A stretch of DNA of 5,203 bases, from NCBI GenBank assembly GCA_045659265.1, contig JAZOWO010000103.1, positions 1 to 5,203 of the forward strand, in the 5' to 3' direction. Source of the DNA: UMGS1649 sp045659265 (GTDB lineage: Bacteria > Bacillota > Clostridia > TANB77 > CAG-465). Below the pieces are notes generated by a model. It saw nothing but the letters and a program-made list of their open reading frames with translations. It was not told the origin of the DNA and did not search any database. Both the position numbers and the translations under genes were made by a program. Below, one piece after another: positions 1-4,891 of the stretch. How positions within the stretch are numbered: the stretch's first letter is position 1; every line of letters starts with the position of its first letter.

Positions 1-1
1 C

Positions 2-847
2 GATTCTCTTCTCTGTACTTGGATGTGTAGAGAACAAATCTGAAGTTTTATCCTTAAGTGGATTAGATATATACATGTGAGCTGTAGATTTGTTTGCTGC
101 TTCAAGTACATCGGGATCTAAAGCTATCTTTTGTAATGCGCTAATTAATCCATCTGGATTTCTAGTCATTTCTATAGCAGAAGCATCTGCTAAAAACTCT
201 CTTTTTCTAGATATAGCAAGCTTCATAAGTGTAGCGAATATTGGAGATAATATTAAGAATAATATTCCAATTATAACGAAAATAGGATTTTTGTTATCAC
301 TATTTCTACTACGTCTAAAGCTCCATCTAGTGAAGTAATCTGAAAGTATAACTACGAATCCTACAAATATTGAAACTATTGTAGATAACAATATATCATA
401 GTTTTTTATATGAGATAATTCGTGAGCTATAACTCCTTCTAGTTCGTATTTATCTAGTTTTTCTAGAAGACCTGTTGTAACACATATAACTGCATTTTCT
501 GGATTTCTACCAGTAGCAAATGCGTTAGGACTTCCGTCGTTTATAACATAAAGCTTTGGTCTTGGTAAACCAGAAGCAATACACATATTGTCTAATAAAT
601 TGCTTAATAACAAATCTTGTTCTCTTGTAGCCGGTCTAGCACCGTTTAGTGATAATACTATTTTATCACAGTTATTATATGAAATTATGGCAGGCACTAT
701 TGCTCCTACTACGGCAATTGGAATAGATAGAATACCTAAATCAAAAGCATAGCATACAAAGTATAAGCCTACCATAATAATTACAATAAACAGTGATACT
801 ATAAATAACGAAGATCTTTTATTATCTTGTACGCTTTTAAGTATCAT
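2..847 (-). CDS. htpX: M48-family membrane zinc metallopeptidase, HtpX-like (3' end cut by window edge)
   Basis: This is an integral membrane zinc endopeptidase of the HtpX family, which in other bacteria degrades misfolded or damaged membrane proteins. I translated 282 codons from the ATG at 845-847 on the minus strand. Two hydrophobic segments lie near residues 13-35 and 37-57. The zinc site is HELSH at 142-146, with H142 and H146 as ligands and E143 as catalytic base. A further hydrophobic stretch covers about 151-170 and another about 188-208. The third zinc ligand is E217 in the EFLAD motif (217-221). The family C-terminal STHP...KRI motif (273-282) is reached right at the window edge, so by comparison with a usual length of about 290-300 residues only some 10-15 residues are missing. 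The start is supported by an AGAGGTGA Shine-Dalgarno. lemA lies 9 bp upstream on the same strand, and LemA with an M48 peptidase is a common pairing. No key residue is missing. Confidence 0.93.
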   Translation of the reverse strand, partial: MILKSVQDNKRSSLFIVSLFIVIIMVGLYFVCYAFDLGILSIPIAVVGAIVPAIISYNNCDKIVLSLNGARPATREQDLLLSNLLDNMCIASGLPRPKLYVINDGSPNAFATGRNPENAVICVTTGLLEKLDKYELEGVIAHELSHIKNYDILLSTIVSIFVGFVVILSDYFTRWSFRRSRNSDNKNPIFVIIGILFLILSPIFATLMKLAISRKREFLADASAIEMTRNPDGLISALQKIALDPDVLEAANKSTAHMYISNPLKDKTSDLFSTHPSTEKRI

Positions 848-849
848 AA

Positions 850-857
850 TTCACCTC
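850..857 (-). promoter_or_regulatory. htpX ribosome binding site abutting the lemA stop codon
   Basis: Read on the minus strand, the last lemA codons run into TAGAGGTGAATT and then the htpX ATG. The purine-rich AGAGGTGA starts just after, and shares bases with, the lemA TAG stop (857-859). This fixes the htpX start and suggests that ribosomes finishing lemA help start htpX translation (translational coupling, inferred). Confidence 0.7.
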
Positions 858-1417
858 TAGAATTGTACCTTTACGTTTTTCTTTTCTTCAGCTGCTGCTT
901 CGAAGAATGATTGTTTTGTAAAGTTTCCTGCCCCAAACATTGATACAACAATATTGTTAGGGAATTTTAAGATTTCTGTATTAAACATTTGAACTGTATC
1001 GTTATAGAATTGTCTAGCGTAAGCTATTTTATCCTCAGTTCCTGTTAATTCAGTACTTAATTGTTGGAAATTAACATTTGCTTTTAATTCTGGATAAGCT
1101 TCAGATAAAGCAAAGATGCTTTTTAAAGTTCCAGAAAGCATATTTTCAGCTTCTGCCATTTTAGCAACATCGCCATTTGCAGACATATATTGAGTTCTAG
1201 CTGCAATAACTCTTTCTAAAGTATCAGATTCGTGCTTAGCGTAACCTTTAACAGTTTCTACTAAGTTTGGTATTAAATCAAATCTTCTTACTAGTTGTGT
1301 GTCTATTTGAGCCCAAGCATTTTCAACTCTTTGTTTTAATGATACAAGTCTGTTGTATACATTAACTAACCAAAGAATTATGGCTACAACGACAACACCA
1401 AATATAATCCATCCCAT
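857..1417 (-). CDS. lemA: LemA family membrane protein
   Basis: This is a LemA-family protein of 186 residues, a usual length for the family. It has one N-terminal membrane anchor (about residues 3-20), followed by a helical, coiled-coil-like extracytoplasmic body. Family hallmarks are visible: WAQIDTQLVRRFDLIPNLVETVKGYAKHE-type sequence at about 35-63 (key residues R44, R45, D47, L48, P50, N51), a central NFQQLSTELTGTEDKIAYAR region (116-135), and a C-terminal FFEA...VKVQF end (171-186). The biochemical role of LemA is not settled; family members often sit beside M48 peptidases, as here with htpX 9 bp downstream. I infer a role in membrane stress or protein quality control with HtpX. The ATG at 1415-1417 has an AGGAGG Shine-Dalgarno (1426-1431, complement) with 8-nt spacing, so the start is firm. 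Confidence 0.93.
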   Translation of the reverse strand: MGWIIFGVVVVAIILWLVNVYNRLVSLKQRVENAWAQIDTQLVRRFDLIPNLVETVKGYAKHESDTLERVIAARTQYMSANGDVAKMAEAENMLSGTLKSIFALSEAYPELKANVNFQQLSTELTGTEDKIAYARQFYNDTVQMFNTEILKFPNNIVVSMFGAGNFTKQSFFEAAAEEKKNVKVQF

Positions 1418-1425
1418 ATTGAATA

Positions 1426-1431
1426 CCTCCT
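1426..1431 (-). promoter_or_regulatory. lemA ribosome binding site
   Basis: The minus strand reads AGGAGG 8 nt before the lemA ATG. This is a full-consensus Shine-Dalgarno and decides the start codon. Confidence 0.85.
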
Positions 1432-1492
1432 AATGGTTACATTTTATCATTAAAAAAAATAAAATGCAATATATTTAGACGCACTTGTACAT

Positions 1493-1521
1493 ATTATAGA
1501 TAATAAGTAATATATTAGAAA
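1493..1521 (-). promoter_or_regulatory. Candidate SigA promoter for lemA-htpX
   Basis: On the minus strand there is a perfect TATAAT -10 box (complement of 1493-1498). A poor -35 candidate, TTTCTA (complement of 1516-1521, 3 of 6 consensus bases), lies 17 bp upstream. Transcription would start near 1486 and leave a leader of about 68 nt. The region is very AT-rich, so a chance TATAAT is possible. It is nevertheless the best leftward promoter I can see in the divergent gap. Confidence 0.4.
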
Positions 1522-1566
1522 TATAGCGGTTATGAGGGCTTTTTAAGAATTAAAAAATATGTGAAA

Positions 1567-1585
1567 TATTGTATAATTGACAATA
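1567..1585. promoter_or_regulatory. Dyad over the -35 box of the G5-SLT promoter (possible operator)
   Basis: TATTGT and ACAATA form a perfect 6-bp inverted repeat around a 7-bp centre (1567-1572 and 1580-1585). It overlaps the TTGACA -35 element at 1577-1582, so a protein bound here could block RNA polymerase. The sequence does not match an operator class I recognise (not LexA-, Fur- or Rex-like). In such AT-rich DNA a chance dyad is quite possible. Confidence 0.3.
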
Positions 1586-1605
1586 GACATAAAAGATAGT
1601 ATAAT
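1577..1605 (+). promoter_or_regulatory. Perfect-consensus SigA promoter for the G5-SLT gene
   Basis: TTGACA (1577-1582), a 17-bp spacer and TATAAT (1600-1605) match the vegetative promoter consensus at all 12 positions with ideal spacing. Transcription is predicted to begin near 1612, giving a leader of about 30 nt before the TTG start at 1641. It is the strongest promoter in the window and presumably also supplies rsmA when the hairpin at 2744-2773 is read through. Confidence 0.85.
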
Positions 1606-1612
1606 TATATCG

Positions 1613-1627
1613 TACGACCATGTCGTA
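1613..1627 (+). promoter_or_regulatory. 5'-leader stem-loop or operator dyad before the G5-SLT gene
   Basis: TACGAC CAT GTCGTA is a perfect 6-bp inverted repeat with a 3-nt centre, placed at the predicted transcription start and touching the Shine-Dalgarno AAGGAGG (1627-1633). In RNA it would be a small hairpin at the extreme 5' end of the message, which could stabilise the transcript or affect ribosome access. In DNA it could be a repressor site over +1. Its GC content is higher than its surroundings, which makes chance less likely than for the dyad at 1567-1585. Confidence 0.45.
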
Positions 1628-1633
1628 AGGAGG
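1627..1633 (+). promoter_or_regulatory. Ribosome binding site that selects a TTG start
   Basis: AAGGAGG ends 7 nt before TTG at 1641-1643. The first in-frame ATG (1662-1664) is 28 nt from this site and has no Shine-Dalgarno of its own, so TTG is the preferred start. Confidence 0.8.
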
Positions 1634-1640
1634 AGTTTTA

Positions 1641-2723
1641 TTGAAAGAGGATAAACTTTACATGTTAAGAAAACTCACTGTAATGTTTACATGTATGGTG
1701 GTGTTTGTAACAGTAGGTTTAGTTGTAGTTAGCTTTCAAACAAAATCTGTAACTATAAATTATTATGGTGAAAGAATAACAGTTAATACAATGTCTAATA
1801 CTGTTGAAGGAATGTTAATGCAAAATAATATACCTATAGATGAAAAAGCTATAGTATATCCAAATGTAGAAACAATTCTTAAAAATAACATGGAAATCAG
1901 AATATATTCCGAAGATGAAATAGCTATGCTCGACATTTCGGAATATAGAGCGAGTGTAACAGTCGGTACGACTGAAAGAATAATAGAAGAAATCCAATAC
2001 ATAGATTACGAAGAAGTAGAAAAATCTAACGCAAATCTATATAGAGGAACTAAGAACACGTTACAAAAAGGTGAATCTGGACAAAAAATGGTTGTGTATA
2101 CAGCGAAATATGATGCAAATAACAACCTAATTTCAACAAACATAATAAGTGAAACAATACAAAAAGAACCAGTAGACCAAGTAATAGAAGTTGGAACAAA
2201 AATAGTGCCAACATCTAGATATAGCGCAGCAAGAATAACAGCTAAGGACTTAGAAGTAGATGCTGCATTCAAAAAATATGATATAAACTTATCGTTAAAT
2301 CTTCAAAAATTTGCATATAACATGTGTAAAAAATACGATGTTCCGTATTTAGTATTTTTAGGATTGATGAAGGTTGAAAGTAATTATCGAGTAGAAGCAA
2401 AGAGTAAGACTGGACATGGGATGTGCCAAATAAATCCATCAAACTTAGCTTACTTAAAGAAAAAAATAGGAACAACAGATTTATTTGATCCATATCAAAA
2501 TATACATGCAGGTGTTTATTGGTTAAGCAGATACTATAAATCTTGGAAGGGTTCTGCAAGCGGTGAAGAATTAGACTTGCATGCACTTAACTCATATAAC
2601 TGGGGAGAAGGCAGATATAGAAAATATTTAAAAGCCGAATCTGGAAGAGATGCTTATTCTTGGTATTATGGTACAAGAGTATTAAAATATGCTAAACTAA
2701 TAGAGAAAAATGGTGGATTATAA
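1641..2723 (+). CDS. Membrane-anchored DUF348-G5-lytic transglycosylase (SLT) protein, YabE-like N-terminal half
   Basis: This is a 360-residue surface protein predicted to cut peptidoglycan glycan strands. Residues about 10-31 form an uncleaved membrane anchor or signal segment. About 36-78 resembles a single DUF348 repeat (TINYYGERITVNTMSNTVEG). About 100-187 resembles a G5 domain, ending in the typical P-D-x-V-I-E-V-G-T (177-186); G5 domains are linked to cell-wall or glycan binding. About 215-355 is a lysozyme-like SLT domain: catalytic glutamate E246 in LMKVESNY, the G-M-C-Q-I loop (260-264), N287-I-H-A-G and the A-L-N-S-Y-N-W-G motif (315-322). Bacillus YabE has the same kind of N-terminal half, and also precedes ksgA, but ends in a 3D domain instead. 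Tandem TAA stops (2721-2726) end the gene. The TTG start is chosen on its ribosome binding site; ATG 1662 would remove only seven residues. The domain calls are from motif recognition, not profile scores. Confidence 0.88.
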   Translation: MKEDKLYMLRKLTVMFTCMVVFVTVGLVVVSFQTKSVTINYYGERITVNTMSNTVEGMLMQNNIPIDEKAIVYPNVETILKNNMEIRIYSEDEIAMLDISEYRASVTVGTTERIIEEIQYIDYEEVEKSNANLYRGTKNTLQKGESGQKMVVYTAKYDANNNLISTNIISETIQKEPVDQVIEVGTKIVPTSRYSAARITAKDLEVDAAFKKYDINLSLNLQKFAYNMCKKYDVPYLVFLGLMKVESNYRVEAKSKTGHGMCQINPSNLAYLKKKIGTTDLFDPYQNIHAGVYWLSRYYKSWKGSASGEELDLHALNSYNWGEGRYRKYLKAESGRDAYSWYYGTRVLKYAKLIEKNGGL

Positions 2724-2743
2724 TAACAAAAAATAACAATAAT

Positions 2744-2773
2744 TTAAGAGTGCTAAAGGCACTCTTAATTTTT
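2744..2773 (+). terminator. Hairpin plus T-tract between the G5-SLT gene and rsmA (terminator or attenuator)
   Basis: TTAAGAGTGC (2744-2753) and GCACTCTTAA (2759-2768) pair perfectly over 10 bp around a 5-nt loop, followed at once by TTTTT (2769-2773). The form is that of a Rho-independent terminator. The short T-tract and the rsmA ribosome binding site starting at the next base (2774) suggest partial termination, reducing rsmA relative to the upstream gene, or an RNA-processing hairpin. Confidence 0.75.
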
Positions 2774-2779
2774 AAGGAG
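2774..2779 (+). promoter_or_regulatory. rsmA ribosome binding site with long spacing
   Basis: AAGGAG lies 13 nt before the ATG at 2793, longer than the usual 6-9 nt. An in-frame TAA at 2784-2786 rules out any start further upstream. The site directly follows the T-tract of the hairpin. Confidence 0.65.
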
Positions 2780-2792
2780 AGTATAAAAATTA

Positions 2793-3656
2793 ATGAATAC
2801 ATTAGAAATAACAAATAGAATAATGAGGAGTAACAAATTATTTGCAAAGAAATGTTTTGGACAAAACTTCCTTGTAGACGATAGTATTCTGTCTGGAATA
2901 GTGGAGAACTCAAATGTAGAAAAAGATGATCTTGTAATAGAAATAGGACCAGGACTAGGAAATCTTACAGAATATATACTACAAACAGGGGCACAAGTTT
3001 TAGCATTTGAAATAGATACAGATATGATAGAAATACTAAATGGAAGATTTGCAGCTCACAATAACCTTACTATTATTAATACAGATATACTTAAAGTAGA
3101 CTTAGAAGAATATATTAAAGTGACAAAAGGTAAGGTTAGGGTAATAGCAAACTTACCATATTACATCACAACACCAATAATATTTAAGCTTTTAGAATAC
3201 AAAGAAAGCATCGCAAGCATAACTGTAATGGTGCAAAAAGAAGTAGCAGACAGAATAGCATCAAAGCCTGGTAGTAAAGAATTTGGTGTACTTACAATAA
3301 ATACTAATTACCAAGCAGATGTTGAAAAAATATTCGTAGTCCCAAATACATCGTTTGTGCCAGCTCCAAATGTAACATCCGCAGTTATTAAAATAACTCC
3401 TAATAAAGAGAAAGAACAAGCATTAGGAATAAAAGATGGAAAGATATTTGAAGAATTAGTTAAGAAAGCTTTCTCTGAAAGAAGAAAGAAAATGGCAAAT
3501 TCACTAGCAAACTGTGGATTATGTGGATTGACTAAGGGGGAAATAGAAGAAATAATAAGCAAAGTTGGATTAAAAGAAACTGTTAGAGCGGAAGAAGTAG
3601 CAGTAGAAACATTTGCAGAGATAGCAAACGAAATATATGAGCTTAAGAATAAATAA
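2793..3656 (+). CDS. rsmA: 16S rRNA dimethyladenosine transferase RsmA (KsgA)
   Basis: This S-adenosylmethionine-dependent methyltransferase dimethylates two adjacent adenines in the 3'-terminal helix 45 loop of 16S rRNA (A1518 and A1519 in E. coli numbering) during late small-subunit assembly. Loss in other bacteria gives kasugamycin resistance. The 287 residues match the family length. Visible motifs in order: FGQNFLVDD (22-30); SAM-binding motif I E-I-G-P-G-L-G-N-L-T-E (50-60); acidic E73 in AFEID; D98 in NTDIL; catalytic N-L-P-Y-Y (120-124) followed by ITTPII; FVPAPNVTSAV (188-198); and the rRNA-contacting C-terminal helix region F-S-E-R-R-K-K-M-A-N-S-L (227-238). It follows the G5-SLT gene by 69 bp with a hairpin between them. 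I see no convincing private promoter in that gap. Bacillus places rnmV just before ksgA; here it is absent from the interval. Confidence 0.97.
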   Translation: MNTLEITNRIMRSNKLFAKKCFGQNFLVDDSILSGIVENSNVEKDDLVIEIGPGLGNLTEYILQTGAQVLAFEIDTDMIEILNGRFAAHNNLTIINTDILKVDLEEYIKVTKGKVRVIANLPYYITTPIIFKLLEYKESIASITVMVQKEVADRIASKPGSKEFGVLTINTNYQADVEKIFVVPNTSFVPAPNVTSAVIKITPNKEKEQALGIKDGKIFEELVKKAFSERRKKMANSLANCGLCGLTKGEIEEIISKVGLKETVRAEEVAVETFAEIANEIYELKNK

Positions 3657-3671
3657 AAAATAAACTAAAAC

Positions 3672-3704
3672 AAAAATACAGACTATATTTTAGTCTGTAT
3701 TTTT
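3672..3704. terminator. Bidirectional Rho-independent terminator between convergent rsmA and mltG
   Basis: Positions 3672-3685 and 3691-3704 are perfect inverted repeats of 14 bp around the 5-nt loop TATTT. The GC-containing core ACAGACTA is flanked by an A5 run on the left and a T5 run on the right, so each strand reads hairpin then T-tract. It sits 15 bp after the rsmA stop and 25 bp after the mltG stop, and can end both convergent transcripts. Confidence 0.9.
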
Positions 3705-3729
3705 AATTTCAATTCATTTGTTTACTTTG

Positions 3730-4818
3730 TTATTTATCGTATTCATACCACATGTTGTTTTTCTTAAGGTTGTTTACAATCTTTACATGTTCAGAATATG
3801 TTTCAGCAAAGTATATTTTACCATTTTTGTCTGCAACAAAGTATAAATCATCGCCAGCATTAGGTTCAATAGCAGCTATTATAGATGTTTTAGATGCTGA
3901 ACATATTGGACCAACTGGAAGTTTTCCGCCCATTTTAGGTCCTCTTGTATTGTATGGATTGTAAGTATTAAGTTCTGTTACTGTTAAGTCTCTATCAGCC
4001 ATACTAACTTTAAATGCATAGTATGTTGTAACATCACTTCCTAAAGGCATACCAGATTTAAGACGGTTATAAAATACACTTGCGGTATTTTTTCTGTTTT
4101 CGTTATCTTTAGATGGTGGACATTCAAGCTCTATAACTGATGCCATTGTCATAATTTCATGTACAGTATATTTGCTGTTTGTAATAGTATCTTTGTAATC
4201 TTCAAGTATCTTTTCTGTTTGATCTAGCATTGTCTTAAATATTGTTTTTACACTTAAATCTTTTTTAGCAAAATGATATGTATTAGGAGCAAGATATCCT
4301 TCTAATGCATAGTATATATCTTTGTTTAATATATCGTTAGTTAAGAACCAATACTCATCGATTAAACTTTGAAGATATGTTTTATCTTTAAGTAAATCAT
4401 AAACATCTTGTTCAGTGTTATCTGTAGTTTCGGCAATTCTCTTTGCTATCCACATCATATTTTTACCTTCAACAAAAGTTATCTTTACTTGTTCTTCAAA
4501 AACCTTACCTTCTTTAAGAGATTTTGTTATTGTTTCAAGATCCATATTTGGAGATAATACATATTCTCCTGCTTGGAATCCAGATATATTGTTTAGTTTT
4601 ACATATATTTTGAAAGCTACATCGCTAGATATAACTCCAGCATCCATTAATGTTTTAGCAATTGTACTTGAGCCTGAACCCATTTCAATTGTAACATTAA
4701 TGTCTTTAGCTTCATCACTCATAGGACCTATTGCGTTAGTATACCAAATTAGTGGTACAGCAGCTGCTATAACAACAAGTATAACTAAAGCTATTAGTAT
4801 AGTTAATAATTTCTTCAT
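3730..4818 (-). CDS. mltG: Endolytic transglycosylase MltG (YceG-like)
   Basis: This is a membrane-bound endolytic murein transglycosylase that cuts nascent glycan strands and so sets their length, acting beside the peptidoglycan synthases. The 362 residues begin with a cytoplasmic MKK and one membrane segment (about 4-26). A LysM-like region follows (about 41-106: EMGSGSSTIAKTLMDAGVIS ... FQAGEYVLSP). The catalytic domain covers about 110-360. It contains Y175-L-A-P-N-T-Y (family EGYL.P.TY), M225-A-S-V-I-E-L-E with E230 as the expected catalytic glutamate, A246-S-V-F-Y-N-R-L, M257-P-L-G-S-D, and YNPYNTRG...LPVGPI (286-305), where a few extra residues (PKMGGK) lengthen the usual YNTY...GLPPGPI motif. 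The ATG at 4816-4818 is preceded by GAGGTG. It faces rsmA tail to tail and lies downstream of an RluA-family gene on the same strand. Confidence 0.95.
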   Translation of the reverse strand: MKKLLTILIALVILVVIAAAVPLIWYTNAIGPMSDEAKDINVTIEMGSGSSTIAKTLMDAGVISSDVAFKIYVKLNNISGFQAGEYVLSPNMDLETITKSLKEGKVFEEQVKITFVEGKNMMWIAKRIAETTDNTEQDVYDLLKDKTYLQSLIDEYWFLTNDILNKDIYYALEGYLAPNTYHFAKKDLSVKTIFKTMLDQTEKILEDYKDTITNSKYTVHEIMTMASVIELECPPSKDNENRKNTASVFYNRLKSGMPLGSDVTTYYAFKVSMADRDLTVTELNTYNPYNTRGPKMGGKLPVGPICSASKTSIIAAIEPNAGDDLYFVADKNGKIYFAETYSEHVKIVNNLKKNNMWYEYDK

Positions 4819-4822
4819 ATTG

Positions 4823-4828
4823 CACCTC
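4823..4828 (-). promoter_or_regulatory. mltG ribosome binding site
   Basis: The minus strand reads GAGGTG, with the GAGG core 6 nt before the ATG. It supports the chosen start. It also falls at or next to the transcription start predicted from the promoter at 4835-4864. Confidence 0.65.
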
Positions 4829-4834
4829 GCAAAT

Positions 4835-4864
4835 AGTATAACATAAAATGTCGAATTTTGTAAA
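4835..4864 (-). promoter_or_regulatory. Candidate extended -10 SigA promoter for mltG
   Basis: On the minus strand, TTTACA (complement of 4859-4864, 5 of 6 consensus), an 18-bp spacer and TATACT (complement of 4835-4840, 5 of 6) are found, with TGT directly before the -10 box as in extended -10 promoters. The predicted start is near 4828, leaving a leader of only about 10 nt. mltG could therefore be transcribed independently of the RluA-family gene upstream. Confidence 0.6.
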
Positions 4865-4873
4865 TAAATATAG

Positions 4874-4891
4874 TTAAGTTTAAGCTTAAGT
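4874..4891. repeat. Three tandem TTAAGY hexamers over the end of the RluA-family gene
   Basis: TTAAGT, TTAAGC and TTAAGT follow one another without gaps, with a perfect 10-bp palindrome TTAAGCTTAA (4880-4889) in the middle. The repeat contains the stop codon of the minus-strand gene (4886-4888). It is short, AT-rich and may be chance; there is no T-tract that would make it a terminator. Confidence 0.4.

Noticed and set aside
90..338. 82-residue plus-strand open frame
   Set aside because: It lies antisense inside htpX, which has full M48 motifs in its own frame; no ribosome binding site or recognisable protein supports it.
1526..1546. AGC...GCT followed by a T run, looking like a terminator
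   Set aside because: Only 3 bp pair, and no plus-strand gene lies upstream that would need terminating.
1418..1640. Riboswitch or small RNA in the divergent gap
   Set aside because: The rightward leader is only about 30 nt and the leftward one about 68 nt; no conserved riboswitch or T-box sequence is visible.
1763..2586. Several minus-strand open frames opposite the G5-SLT gene
   Set aside because: They overlap each other and the clearly coding plus strand, have no Shine-Dalgarno that stands out, and their composition is that of reverse-complemented AT-rich coding DNA.
2660..2688. Possible internal promoter TTGGTA-17-TAAAAT for rsmA
   Set aside because: It is inside coding sequence, has a 4-of-6 -35 box, and would still be followed by the hairpin and T-tract; such matches are frequent by chance in DNA this AT-rich.
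2692..2913. 73-residue minus-strand open frame spanning the G5-SLT/rsmA junction
   Set aside because: It crosses the hairpin at 2744-2773 and the start of rsmA; the hydrophobic look comes from reading A-rich coding DNA backwards.
3308..3562. 84-residue minus-strand open frame inside rsmA
   Set aside because: It is antisense to conserved rsmA motifs, with no independent support.
3752..3964. 70-residue plus-strand open frame
   Set aside because: It is antisense to the conserved C-terminal catalytic region of mltG.
4415..4846. 143-residue plus-strand open frame
   Set aside because: It is antisense to the N-terminal half of mltG, whose start, ribosome binding site and domains are clear; no family is recognised in this frame.
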